Source: Lodderomyces elongisporus
Lineage: Eukaryota > Ascomycota > Pichiomycetes > Serinales > Debaryomycetaceae
Assembly: GCF_030384665.1 (NCBI RefSeq)
Contig: NC_083675.1
Coordinates: forward strand, 678,001-742,000
Reading direction: 5' to 3'
DNA: 64,000 nt
Shown here: positions 8,102 through 19,000 of the stretch, one piece after another
Layout: every line of letters begins with the position of its first letter
How positions within the stretch are numbered: the stretch's first letter is position 1
Translations under genes and position numbers: made by a program
The notes under the pieces: generated by a model
Told to the model about the DNA's origin: nothing
What the model saw: only the letters and a program-made list of their open reading frames with translations
The model's database searches: none

Positions 8102-10390
8102 TTATTGTTTATATTTCCTCAAGTTGTCCCAACCGAGTGAGTTTGGATTTGGAAATTTAATCACCTCGATTTTCGTCAAGTACTCCATATCAGGTTTTCC
8201 GGGAATAGTAGTTACGTATTGTATGGGTTTTTTCAATGAAGGAATTTCTTTCTGTAATAATTCCGTTGAGCGCAATTCTAATGGCAAGTGTTTCACAATT
8301 TCTCTAAACTCTCCTGGCAAAGAGAATCTTGAAACCACGTCCAACTGTGGCGTCTCTACAGGCACAGGGGGTTTTGTAGATTCCGCAAGCGCAGCATTGC
8401 GTTTGGCAAATGATTCACAAATATCGCGTCTCTTTGCCTCAAATTCTTCGCGAAGAGCTTCGGCACTCTTGACAAATTCGTCTTCATCAATCTTGTCCTC
8501 AACCGAAGGATCCAACTGTGCTCTGCGTTTTCTCTCCTCCATTTGCTGACTCTTTTCGGAAAACGTTTTCTGCAATTCGACAAGCTGATCGCGCTCTTCT
8601 TCACTTTGCATACGAAGCCTCTCCTGTCTAAGCTTGTCGTCCTCTGTCCATTTCCTTTGCTCCACTACATTTTGATCACGGCGCTCCTTATCAGCTTCTT
8701 CCTCTTGCAAAGCCTTGTACTGCTCAAAATCAAAAAGCTTAAACTTGTAATAGGTGCCCCATGTATCGCGTGATATGTCTCTATAAGAGTTCAAAAGGAC
8801 ATTATACTGCAAATTGTTATGCAAGATTTCAACATTGGAATAATCCTCAGTGTATCGTCGTTGGTCAGTCAATAAAGACTCAACATATTCCTTGTTGAAC
8901 TTTTCGTGTACCAATCCTTTTAAATTCTGTGTATACTTTTTATCTCTAAGAACGTTTCTTTTGAAATGTTTCTTCTTACTTTCGGTGAGATGTATCTTAT
9001 TAATCTTATTCATGAGTGCCGCATCTTTGTAATTTCCTGACCCAGGACCACGATAACTCTTTGTGTAATAGTACTTGTGATGCGAATGGTTATCATTTTC
9101 GTTGCTAAATACTAGCTGCTGAACGTTTTTAGACAATCTCGAGCCTTCATTGAACAAAAACAGCGAGTTTGATGATGAGTTTAATTTCCTGGCACTAACA
9201 GACTGCGGCATCGTTGTGTGGTTGGAGGTGACGTAGTAGTTGGGCACTTTGCAGATATGATTGATGCTAAACTCTCCAATGTATCCCTGACCCGGAATCA
9301 CTGTCTCATTCAAATCCACCGTATTGGGATCAAGATGGATATTATTCTTTTTTGATTTACCTATGGATTTTCTCAAAAAAGCTCTTTGTTTATCGTCAGA
9401 TGCATCATGTTCATCTATATCAATGTGAGAGTAATTGTGTGCTTCTTCCACCAACTCCCTCTCGTAAAAAGTCAATTTTGTATTAGGGAGGAATTTGAGA
9501 CCCGGTGGCGTCAAACTCTTGTAGTAATTCAATTTACTGAACTGGTTCAAGCACCCAAATTGAGCATGATTCAATTTCGTAGAGGACTCAACCGCTCCAT
9601 ACTGCGGAAACACATGCCCCACAGTTACCACATCCTCCATCCTGGATTCAAAGTCTTTGGCGTGCTTATGAACATGCTTGGGCTTTTTGCCCAAAGAAGC
9701 TTTGTTTGAAAAACTATTTGCATCCTTGCCTCCACCACTCACTAGTGTTTTATAGTATTCTTTTCTTCCAGTAATTCTTTCCTGTTCTTGTTCTTGCTCT
9801 TGTTCTTTCCCTGATTTCTCCACCTCAACCAGCTCGAGGGGTTCACTTGGGTCGTCCACCTCGTCTTCCTCATCTTCTTCACCGTCAACATCCTCGTCGC
9901 TGTTTTTGTCTTTACCGCTATCACCACCAGCATCTTCTTCACCAAAACTATTTCTAATGCCACCATTTTTTCCAGAAACAGCCGACTGCTTGCTTGCGAC
10001 ATTACTGAGTTCCACTTGCAGATAACCGTTTTTAGCCACAAAACTCTTTACCAAACCTTGCTCTTTGCTAACAACTGAGGATACCACCAGAGTTGCTATA
10101 TAAAAGAAATGTCGATCAATATCTGCGTCTTCGATCGATCCCAGTGAAATCAAACTTTCATTAATCTCCCGAGTAGTTTTCAAGATTTGCGATTTCAACA
10201 CGCCATCTTTTAAAAGTGCACTTATCAATTGGTAGGACGAGGTATAGCCCCATTGGCTTGCCAAATCCTTGACCAAGACATACTCTGTGTCATTACTTGA
10301 GAACGTTTCTATGCCCGAGCCAATTATTTCCTGCCCTGTACAAATCTCTGTACCGTTGGTCTTTTGTGCTGTATTCGTCTCTTTGTCCAT
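8102..10390 (-). CDS. probable chromatin-remodelling complex subunit (Rsc7/Swp82-like)
   Basis: The predicted 762-residue protein starts at the ATG whose complement is 10388-10390. An in-frame upstream ATG at 10525 would add 45 residues that look like translated leader. The early block EYVLVKDLASQWGYTSSYQL, followed by a stretch ending in NESLISLG, resembles the domain shared by the RSC subunit Rsc7/Npl6 and the SWI/SNF subunit Swp82. A very acidic and Glu/Gln-rich segment follows. The middle contains IPGQGYIGEFSINHICKVPN and a long basic region. Near the C-terminus there is a charged coiled coil (about 590-680), then a well-ordered tail ending in NSLGWDNLRKYKQ. If the match holds, the protein is nuclear and acts on nucleosomes. 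The resemblance is short, so the exact subunit, or even the complex, is not certain. Confidence 0.5.
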   Translation of the reverse strand: MDKETNTAQKTNGTEICTGQEIIGSGIETFSSNDTEYVLVKDLASQWGYTSSYQLISALLKDGVLKSQILKTTREINESLISLGSIEDADIDRHFFYIATLVVSSVVSKEQGLVKSFVAKNGYLQVELSNVASKQSAVSGKNGGIRNSFGEEDAGGDSGKDKNSDEDVDGEEDEEDEVDDPSEPLELVEVEKSGKEQEQEQEQERITGRKEYYKTLVSGGGKDANSFSNKASLGKKPKHVHKHAKDFESRMEDVVTVGHVFPQYGAVESSTKLNHAQFGCLNQFSKLNYYKSLTPPGLKFLPNTKLTFYERELVEEAHNYSHIDIDEHDASDDKQRAFLRKSIGKSKKNNIHLDPNTVDLNETVIPGQGYIGEFSINHICKVPNYYVTSNHTTMPQSVSARKLNSSSNSLFLFNEGSRLSKNVQQLVFSNENDNHSHHKYYYTKSYRGPGSGNYKDAALMNKINKIHLTESKKKHFKRNVLRDKKYTQNLKGLVHEKFNKEYVESLLTDQRRYTEDYSNVEILHNNLQYNVLLNSYRDISRDTWGTYYKFKLFDFEQYKALQEEEADKERRDQNVVEQRKWTEDDKLRQERLRMQSEEERDQLVELQKTFSEKSQQMEERKRRAQLDPSVEDKIDEDEFVKSAEALREEFEAKRRDICESFAKRNAALAESTKPPVPVETPQLDVVSRFSLPGEFREIVKHLPLELRSTELLQKEIPSLKKPIQYVTTIPGKPDMEYLTKIEVIKFPNPNSLGWDNLRKYKQ

Positions 10391-11521
10391 TTTTCTGTAA
10401 TCACAGACGGGGGGGGGTTTATAGGTATACCGAACGTTTAGGAGAATGTAGAGACGTAGTGATGTATAATGTATAGTGTATAATGTATGTGAGTGAGAGA
10501 GAGTGTGTTTTGCAAAGAAATCCAAAGCAAGTGTTATGCTGCAAATGCCAGTTGGTGGCTTTCAAATAATATGTACCTATATCTATATGTTTGTACACAG
10601 GGTAAAAAAGGGCAGTCGAAATCGATATAGGTAAACAAAGGTGGAAGTGTTTGTCGCCAAATGAAAAAAAAGAACACACACAGTTGCTTTATGAATGCGA
10701 CATGTTTACAAGTATAAAAAACAAAAAATAATAAAAAAAATAATAAAAAAAATAAAATAAAAATTTATGAAAGAATAAAAAAAAAAGAACAAGACAAGAA
10801 AAGGAAAAGTTTACGACACGACACTGACCAGCACCACGCCGCATAATATACCTAATTAAGTATACACTTAGCATGTTTCTTATTCCTTTATTGAATAAGT
10901 TGAGCTATATACTTAAGTTCTTCACGAAGAAAAAGGAAACAGGAGCCACGACGGTCTTTAGATAATGAAATGAAGAAAGCGGATTAGAAAAGAATATAGA
11001 AAATAGTAGTAATGGGCGTTTGACTAATAGTGATTGATGATGGTATATGAGCAAGAGGAAAACGAAATTATTAAGTCGCTACCCAAGAAACGGGATCGAA
11101 ACGCAAATATGTCAAATGCCTCGGTCATATTTTGTTCCCAATCTTTCCTCCACTTTTTTTTTTATTTTTTTAAATATGTTATTTGGCAGGTAGAGATAAC
11201 CCTCACCTTTGTGCGACACAGTTTCACAGTGGGGTAAAAAAAAAAAAAGAAAATATGAAATAAAATAAGGGGAAGTTAGGTGTGCAAATGTGGAAACTCA
11301 CAGTTTCCATTTCCAATTTTCCAACTATCCAATCCCCCCCTCCCTACAATTATTGTTTCTTCTTCCTTCTCTTTTTCCTTTAAAAAACTATTTTTTTTCT
11401 TCCCACTCCTCTCTTTATAACTCTTATTCCTTTATCCTCCTTCTTTCTTTCTTCCACCTCCCACCGTTTTCAGGATTGACATAGGAAACAGATACAGAAA
11501 CCGAATCAAAATTATATAAAA
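10391..11521. promoter_or_regulatory. divergent promoter region, remodeller subunit / ECI1
   Basis: This 1.13 kb divergent spacer contains G9 at 10409-10417, poly-A-rich DNA at 10720-10800, a CCTCGG at 11119-11124 and a CGGTCTTTA at about 10952-10960. A long pyrimidine tract (11330-11470) lies just upstream of ECI1, as is common before highly transcribed yeast genes. I see no gene in it. Confidence 0.45.
11119..11124 (+). promoter_or_regulatory. CCTCGG, possible fatty-acid regulator site
   Basis: CCTCGG is the site bound by the fungal FarA/FarB (Ctf1-type) zinc-cluster activators of fatty-acid breakdown genes. It lies about 400 bp upstream of ECI1, a beta-oxidation gene. A six-base match is easily due to chance. 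Confidence 0.3.
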
Positions 11522-12346
11522 ATGTCAGAGGAAGATATCACATACGAGGTCAAGGGTAAAGCGGCAATCATCACCCTCAACATTCCCAAGAAGTTGAATG
11601 CTTTGGACGGTGAGCAGTACTTGAAACTAGGCAAGTTCGTTGAAGAGGCAAACAACGAAGAGGAAACAGTCATGACTGTGATCCAGTCATCTGGCAAGTT
11701 CTTCAGTGCCGGTGCTAACTTTGGCGATAAAAAGTTGATGCAAGCTGATCCACAAGATTTGTTCTCGCACGAGTATTGGCTACTGAGATTTGTTGCTAGA
11801 AACGTGTGGTTAACCAACTTGTTCAATGACCACAAAAAGGTTCTCGTTGCCGCAATCAACGGTCCAGTTATCGGATTGAGTTCTGCGTTGGTGCTCTTGT
11901 GTGACTTGATCTACGTCAAGGATTTGAACAACTTTTACATTTTGGCACCATTTGCTAACTTGGGATTGGTTGCAGAGGGAGCCTCTTCTGCTACCTTGTT
12001 GTCGAGATTGGGCTGGTCAAAGGCTTCTGAGGCATTGTTTTTGGCCAAGCCAATCAGTGGAAAAGACTGCTACAATGCCGGTCTTGTCAATAAACATTAC
12101 GATGGTAAATTCAAATCCACCGAAGAGTTTAATGAGCATGTTCAAAAAGAATTGTTTGACGCTATTGAGAACTTGCATGACGATTCAATCTTGCAGAATA
12201 AGCAGCTTTTGAAGCTTTCAAGAGACCAAAGCATCAACCATGCTAACTCCCAAGAAGTTATGAGAGGTTTGGGCAAATGGTTGGAAGGTGTTCCGCAAGG
12301 AAGATTCCAACAATTGGCAATGAAAGAAGTTAAGCACAAGTTGTAA
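11522..12346 (+). CDS. ECI1: peroxisomal delta3,delta2-enoyl-CoA isomerase
   Basis: Shifts double bonds in unsaturated acyl-CoAs from position 3 to trans-2, so that they can continue through beta-oxidation. The 274-residue product has the crotonase fold signatures: NIPKKLNALDG at about 20-30, the oxyanion-hole strand SAGANFGD (62-69), and AAINGPVIGLS (110-120). The catalytic glutamate is in LGLVAEGASS (Glu152), matching the catalytic glutamate of the yeast enzyme. The protein ends in KHKL, a variant peroxisomal targeting signal comparable to the HRL end of yeast Eci1. The start ATG follows a short A-rich leader. Its promoter carries a CCTCGG that may link it to fatty-acid induction. Confidence 0.92.
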   Translation: MSEEDITYEVKGKAAIITLNIPKKLNALDGEQYLKLGKFVEEANNEEETVMTVIQSSGKFFSAGANFGDKKLMQADPQDLFSHEYWLLRFVARNVWLTNLFNDHKKVLVAAINGPVIGLSSALVLLCDLIYVKDLNNFYILAPFANLGLVAEGASSATLLSRLGWSKASEALFLAKPISGKDCYNAGLVNKHYDGKFKSTEEFNEHVQKELFDAIENLHDDSILQNKQLLKLSRDQSINHANSQEVMRGLGKWLEGVPQGRFQQLAMKEVKHKL

Positions 12347-12891
12347 GTGTGACAATGGGATTCAACTTTAGCAATAACATTGAGCGAAGCCACAACTACA
12401 ACTATAGTCCATGCCATAGTTACATAGAATATAGAGTCAACTTTTCTTATATACAATTTATTACTTTTCATTTTCTTTTTCAAATTTCATTTATCTTTCT
12501 CCTTTTCCTTCATTATTTTGTTTGTATGCAAAAGAGCAAACTTGCATCTTTTATGGTGTACTATCATGTTCTTGTTTATGTTGTCTTGTTTCGTATTTTA
12601 AACAAGTTGCTCTAGGTGGAACTTTGCTTGTTGCAATAATGCGTATTGATCCTTTTCTATGTTTACTCTGTAAACTGCACAAAAATCTTAAAAAAAAAAT
12701 GGCGTGGAGGGTCGCGCGGCACTGACTATCCAATGTCTCTTCACCGCTCCGACAGATACCAATGATTGTGAATAATCTCCAATTTTAACCCGACCAATTG
12801 ATTTTTCAGGGTAATAAGTAATTAAACACATTCCTTTAAATAGAAGAGGGCATTCCACTACTAAACAATTCCAACTTCTTACTTTATATAA

Positions 12892-12935
<44 letters not shown>

Positions 12936-12999
12936 GTATATGTATATGTATAAGCTAGTAAAAGATAAGTAACAAAAAATTGAATCATAATCGCCGAGG
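12347..12999. other. spacer ECI1 to NPR3
   Basis: No gene is recognised in this 653 bp spacer. A TATATAA lies at 12885-12891, about 110 bp before the NPR3 start. It is followed directly by an AC run (12892-12914), an AT run (12914-12935) and GTATAT units to 12952. Confidence 0.6.
12892..12952. repeat. compound AC / AT / GTATAT microsatellite
   Basis: Three adjoining short tandem repeats sit between a TATA-like box and the NPR3 start codon, where length changes could affect the leader. Confidence 0.85.
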
Positions 13000-15390
13000 A
13001 TGAGCCGGAACCTTCCGAATCCCAGTTTGGTTGGTATCCTTTTCGTGGTCTCGACACATAGCGGGCCGCAACTACTATATAAATACCCACATAATTTGAC
13101 GGACCGAGTGTTCTCACTGGTACCAAGGAAACATGCGGGCACTGAGGATGGCATGCAACATCTAGTAAGGGACGACAAGGATGACGATGACGATGATGAG
13201 CTTTACGAGTACAACGAGGATGAAGATCCAGAGAGTGGCGATTTGTTATTCTTTGACAAGGATGGTACGAGTCGAGACCGCAGCGGTATCAATGTCATTT
13301 CCGATACCAACCACTCCCAGTACTATTATGGGACCAAACTAGAGTTGAAAAGAACCTTAGATGAAGGAAGAGCACTACGAAGAGCGACGCCGCACAAGCA
13401 TAACCACAATAGGTTGAATACCGAACATCCCAAGAGGAACGAACACAGTCAGGGAAGCAAAAGCCGTCGAAGCATACGTAATACTGATACAACGCAGGAT
13501 GATAATTATCAAAAACAAAAGGGCCAACAAGAAGGGAGGGAGAAAAAGGACAAGGACAAGGAAAAGGAAAAGGAAAAGGATGCAGAGGAAAAAGGCGATG
13601 TTTCTGAGCCTCACTCTGCTGTTGATACTTTCAGTATAGCTGATGACATTTTTGGAATGGCCCCAGGCTATCTCTGTGAAATGTTATCACCCCCAAGGCA
13701 AATGTGTAATACACGTTATGAAGTCACAATACAAGACAAAATCTTTCTTGGGTTACCCATCCATCAGCATGCAGATGGAACATGGACAAACGCTCGAAGT
13801 TCCAAGCGCTCTCAGTCGGGCAGGAGCAATTCTTTGCACTTTGAAAATTTAACCTCAAGTACTGAGGCACAACTAGCATCAACCACGGCACAAAGTTTAA
13901 CGATGTTCCATCTTGTGTTTATCATGAACCCACCAGCTACAGAATGCAGCTATAGAATCGATGAAATGTTTCAACACGTTGCGTCAAGAACCTCACTAGG
14001 GTTGAGACTCGCGCAACAGAAACATAATTATGTTGGCAACCAAATGAAAGCCATCCAGAGGGCGCGGGAGCAGGAATGCAAGGAAGTGGATTTGGATAAA
14101 ACATTGTCGTTGTGCAAACTAATTAAAGAGTGTTATCTCGCAATCAGCACATCACGAATAGCAAATTTAGAGATAGACGGCAAGCAAGTGGTTTGCCAAA
14201 TACCTACAAAATATGAGTTTGACTCGCTCCCTGAACCTTCTGTGCCATATATTCCGCGGTCATTCCTATCCTCCAGTATTCACTCATTTGGCATGTGGGA
14301 TCGATCAAATATTGAGCAACAAAAGCTTGACGACGATTTTTTACAGGAATCAATAATGTGCTTTGCTTTATTGCTACTTGCGGAACCTCATAATATACTT
14401 CAGGATATGAATATTGTCACCAACTCACCGTTTGGAAAATTTATCATGCTGTTACATCCTTCGGAATCTTTGCTCAAGTTTTGTTCCAAAAACTCACAGC
14501 ATTTCGAACCGAGCGAGGTTAAGTCATATGCTTTGCATTTGATCTATTGGAAAAAAGCAAGGGCAATACAACCACTTTCGTCGAGGTCTGTTTACGTGGC
14601 TTCACCTATGGCTTCGTTGACTACAAAATTGTTTGAAGATATATATCGTTTCAAGGCCAGATTCCCAATGTCGCCTTCTTTGCCTCAATTCTTGAAGCTT
14701 CTCTCGCCCCAGCTCAAGAAACCACAACAGTTTGCTTCGATCATACCTTCTCGGGACCACCGCGCCAGTTATTTTGAAGCTCTAGCCTGGCTCATTCGCT
14801 TTGGATATGTGAACCAGCAGCTAACATTTGTGTGGCTCAAAATTCCCAAAAACTTACGAGTCAAGGTGGAAGAAGATATGGAAAATGAGGACGCTTTGCT
14901 CAAACGAAACAAGGACAGAGTCTTTGGTGAAAAAAGTCAGACAACGGATAATACCTCGAAAACCATGGCGGTACAAGAGTCTCCGCATAACAATGATATT
15001 ACGACTACTAGGGATACCAAGATTAGTAACAATCGCAATAATGGCTCTGATTTCGATACTGATGCTGATGCTAATGTTAATGTTAATTCTGATGCCAATA
15101 CTAGTACTAATGCTGCAGTAGCAAATACTGCCGCAGGTCTGGTTGATGCAAGAAAAGACTCGTTGATAAATGCTACGACAGAAACAACAGAGTCTCAGAC
15201 GGAACGGTTAAAAAAGCAACTCACCTTGAGCGTTGTTGACGACGAGGACACCATCATATTAGAGCCAGGTAGAGCAAGCACTTTGGAACGAAGATGGATT
15301 AATGAGATAATTTCCGTGTGTAAATTATCACACGACTTGATTGCAATTTTTTACAAATTGTTGAAATTTATGAATGGAAAGACCCCTTAG
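13000..15390 (+). CDS. NPR3: nitrogen permease regulator 3 (SEACIT/GATOR1 subunit)
   Basis: Npr3 with Npr2 and Iml1 forms the vacuole-membrane complex that restrains TORC1 when amino acids are scarce. The 796-residue product opens with NPSLVGILFVVSTHSGPQLL (about 7-26), the family's longin-type start. It is followed by KYPHNLTDRVFSLVP. Two long low-complexity insertions interrupt the fold: an Asp-rich block at about 53-75 and a Lys/Glu/Asp-rich block at about 165-205 (KDKEKEKEKD units). The conserved core resumes with TMFHLVFIMNPPATEC (about 302-317) and continues to HRASYFEALAWLIRFGYVNQ (about 588-607). After a third, Asn/Thr/Ala-rich insertion, the C-terminal winged-helix part ends at LLKFMNGKTP. 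Confidence 0.9.
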   Translation: MSRNLPNPSLVGILFVVSTHSGPQLLYKYPHNLTDRVFSLVPRKHAGTEDGMQHLVRDDKDDDDDDELYEYNEDEDPESGDLLFFDKDGTSRDRSGINVISDTNHSQYYYGTKLELKRTLDEGRALRRATPHKHNHNRLNTEHPKRNEHSQGSKSRRSIRNTDTTQDDNYQKQKGQQEGREKKDKDKEKEKEKDAEEKGDVSEPHSAVDTFSIADDIFGMAPGYLCEMLSPPRQMCNTRYEVTIQDKIFLGLPIHQHADGTWTNARSSKRSQSGRSNSLHFENLTSSTEAQLASTTAQSLTMFHLVFIMNPPATECSYRIDEMFQHVASRTSLGLRLAQQKHNYVGNQMKAIQRAREQECKEVDLDKTLSLCKLIKECYLAISTSRIANLEIDGKQVVCQIPTKYEFDSLPEPSVPYIPRSFLSSSIHSFGMWDRSNIEQQKLDDDFLQESIMCFALLLLAEPHNILQDMNIVTNSPFGKFIMLLHPSESLLKFCSKNSQHFEPSEVKSYALHLIYWKKARAIQPLSSRSVYVASPMASLTTKLFEDIYRFKARFPMSPSLPQFLKLLSPQLKKPQQFASIIPSRDHRASYFEALAWLIRFGYVNQQLTFVWLKIPKNLRVKVEEDMENEDALLKRNKDRVFGEKSQTTDNTSKTMAVQESPHNNDITTTRDTKISNNRNNGSDFDTDADANVNVNSDANTSTNAAVANTAAGLVDARKDSLINATTETTESQTERLKKQLTLSVVDDEDTIILEPGRASTLERRWINEIISVCKLSHDLIAIFYKLLKFMNGKTP

Positions 15391-16067
15391 AATTTCTCAT
15401 TATAAAAAATGAGATCTCAAGACTGGATTTGAAGAAGCTATTGTACGCAATCGGCAATTACATTGTGTCAGTGAGACATTGGTAAAGTTAGAATTGACCC
15501 AACGTCACGTGGTTTGTTGGAGCGAAGTAAAACAGAGATATTAATGTAATGGAAAAAAAGGGGTTTTTTTTTTTTTCTTCCTTTTCTTTTATCTGTATTC
15601 TGTTTCTAGTTTTCTATTTCTATTTTCTGTTTTCTGTTTTCTGTGCTTTGAATTCCATTTGATGCGACCATCGAAGCCGTCGAAAATATTATTTACTAAT
15701 AATTCTATACGTGATGATACAAGTTTACTGTGAAGTATTTTTTATCTCATTTATATCTCTATTCTCACTTTTAACGTATTGTGGTGTTTAAGCGACCACC
15801 CCCCCTCCCCCCCAGTACCCGGATATTTGTGTTCTTTAAGAAGATTGAAATATATTAGCGACAGTGTCCCTATGAGCAATGAACTCGCGTCACGGTGTCT
15901 CCTTTTTCCATTCTGTTACTTCTTTTAATTTTTTTTTGGTTAAGTTTGGCGCAAAATTAATATTACACAATGAACTCTATTTACTTGTATTTATTTAGCA
16001 GTATATAATACACCCTACAAATCCCACCTCTCGGACAAAGGAACAACAACAACAAGAACAAAGTATG
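15391..16067. other. convergent 3' spacer NPR3 / PRP8
   Basis: This 677 bp stretch between two gene ends holds T-rich and C-rich tracts (15560-15600, 15797-15815) that probably serve 3'-end formation. It also has an isolated GTCACGTGG at 15504-15512. No coding or RNA gene is recognised. Confidence 0.6.
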
Positions 16068-19000
16068 CTAAGCAAACTGATCTTCTTGATTGGCTTCCTC
16101 CTCCTTTGTAGCATCCAAGCGTGAAAACGTTGTAAAATGAACTGGTCTATGCAACGCGTCATAAAATGATAGCGGCTTATCAACTTTCATGGCATACGAG
16201 TGCGTTTCGTTAAACAACGAACCCATGAAAAAATAGTTCCATATCTCATCTTCGGGGACCATATAAGTTCCCACAATTTTGTCAGAAATAAGCAACTGGC
16301 TCTTTTTCGAAAATTCTTCCGAAAAGCCAGCGGGCTTCTCTGAAATCATATCACTATTGCTCTTACCCCAAGCGAACCCTTCCGGGGTCATTTCGTAACC
16401 AACAACATGTATCGATCCTGGCGAGAATGATGCCGTCATACATATATAGTGCGGATCATATACCTCAGAAATACGTGCCAGTAAGGTAATATCATTCGGA
16501 CTCATATAATCAAGACGCTCCGACAGCGTGTGAATCCAACCTAATAGCTCTAGATTCTGCTCTTGTAAATATCCTTCAGCTTCGGGTTTCCTTTGAGAAA
16601 GCTTGATAGAGTTTGAGCTTCCCAACTGAGGAACCAAGGCTATACATTTGATCTCCTTGATATCAGGATGGTCCGCAGGCGATTTACCATACAAATAGGC
16701 ACCAACCTGTATCCTCAAGTCTGAAATCTGCACAAGTAGCTGTAGCACATTCTTTGGAACGATATAAGTAAAGGCGTCATCATCACTAAACTCGTTGGAC
16801 AGCACTGTAATGGCTGGTGCGTGGCTTGCTAACGCGTTACTAGCCAATGCCCTGTTTCTCCACTCATTCTTTGATGAAAATGTAGTTTGCTCATAGTTTG
16901 TGGTCGTTACAGTAACAATGTTTTCACCATGTATATTTGTAGTGGTGCTCTTAACCGCAGTCAAATTCTTCAGTACTTCGTCTTGGCCCGAACTGTTCTC
17001 CATATTAGCAATCTGTTGTCTCCTGAAAGATGCTGCCCTAATATCTTGCCCAAGAATCAAATCTCGAATTTCAGATTGGGTAAGTGTCTTTACGTCAATA
17101 TCGTATTTCGAAGCATAATCTTCAAGAATCAAATCTCTCAACCTAGACTCTCTATCGACCCATTGGGCATCCGAAAGTGTGGGCCAGATATGCAGTTCTC
17201 GGTACTCATCATTGGGTGCCCAAAGAATATCAGTGGCATTGGTGGCATCAATAGTTAATGCCCTCAAGATCAAGATGGTCCTGGAAAATGCAGTATATGG
17301 CGAAATGGATTTTAGCCAATCGTCATAGAAATTGAACAAAAACATTTGTGGCTCATTTGCTCTCAAGACAACGTCGCTCAACTTTTCAATTTTCAAGACA
17401 GCTGCAAACGGCAAATGCAATTCCGAACGACGGATGGATATATTAGGGAAATCCAACATGTGCACTTCAAGTGGATCCATCATTCCTTTTCGAGCAACAA
17501 CCAACTGTTTCGGTTGTTCCTCACGGGGCAACGACTTGAGCAATGCAGTGACTTCTTCTGCAGCCTTCCATTTGGCAAGTTGACTCAATCGCTTTTGTCC
17601 AGCCCATACCGAGGTGTGTATAACTCGCAAAAACAACTGACCCGTTTTTGGATTAAGGATAAACACACAACCATTTATAGGTTTGGTTGCCAAATTACCT
17701 TCCAATGTTTTATGAACAGTGACACGGTACACATTTGTGTCATCAACAAACAATTGCGTATCGTTGTTGAACAATTCGGCATAATTATTAGAATTCAAGA
17801 AAGCTTCAGTAGGCTGTGCGTGGTACAACTGCAACCCTTTTCTAATACGCTCTCTCAAAACGTATAGTGCCGGATTTGCCTTCATGATCTCTCTCATGGC
17901 GTTTTTCACCAAAATCTTCAAACCAGGAAACCAGTTTCCGTATGCATCATACATGTTATAAGCCAAGTCGATTGCAATGATTATACCTGTTGGCGATGGG
18001 TACGAACTAGTTCCATCGGTCGTATAATCTAGATATTTCGATCTTGCATATCGCGAGATATCATGACTATCGTAATCACCATACCTCAATTGAACATCAA
18101 TCCAGAATTTACGAGTGGACAAAACCGTTGTGTCGTCCTTGTCATTTAAAGACGAAGGTTTCGACACATTCCATTTGTAGGTACTGGTAAAGACAATATC
18201 AGCCGTGGAAGAGCTCATTCGATACGATTTCCTAGGATGGATAGCCTGCTTTTCAACCAGCTCAATCAGCAATACTTCTTGCTCTTTGTCAAACACTTGA
18301 CACAAATCTTGCACAACACTTTCATGGATTTTTTGCCAGAGATGTGCTCTGAATAATTGAATTAATGATATCTTCAAGGTTGGAATTTTTCCATGTAGAA
18401 AAATACCAGTAAGGTCTAGTTGCACCAAGAATCCAACATAAACATTAGCACGATTGATTGTTGGAGACCACCACAATGTGAAACGTCTATTTGGAATTTG
18501 ACTTAAACCCGATCTTTGTGCATTCGTCAACTTTTTGAATTTTAAGGAATCTTCAAATCCAGAGGATTTTTCCCAAAAGAGGCCCTCCCAGGAGTCGAAG
18601 CCAGTACCTTTGAATAAAGTGTGTTCCAAAATGGTCTCGACTCCTCCTAAGGCTTGAATGACATCTGCACGATAGGCGTTGAGATTCCACAACTTACCAT
18701 CGTGGCTTCCGTTTGTCCACCAGAAAGGATTGAATCGTCCATTAGTATAGTGTCTAAGTTTCTTCCTAACACGATGGCCCTTATCGTAAGCCAAAGTGTG
18801 TCTATCTTTCTGGAACAAGGTACTAATTCGTGGTATACCTCTATCCCAGTTCTCCTCCATATCTTCAAATGTTAATCTTCGGTTCTGTGACAAAGCTTCC
18901 TCACGTTTGATTGCATACTCGGCCCAAACTCGTCTAGAATCTAGAAACTCATTTTCCCAAGTTGGAATGTATCTGAAAATAGTCGGTATCATCTTTTCCT

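Noticed and set aside
10391..10525. In-frame 45-codon extension upstream of the remodeller-like gene
   Set aside because: The added residues are Tyr/His/Leu-rich and read like translated leader. The ATG at 10388-10390 gives the more protein-like start.
12680..12730. GC-rich patch downstream of ECI1 considered as a tRNA
   Set aside because: It has no B-box sequence and no cloverleaf pairing.
15504..15512. GTCACGTGG E-box
   Set aside because: It lies between two converging gene ends, not in a promoter, so a regulatory role is unlikely.
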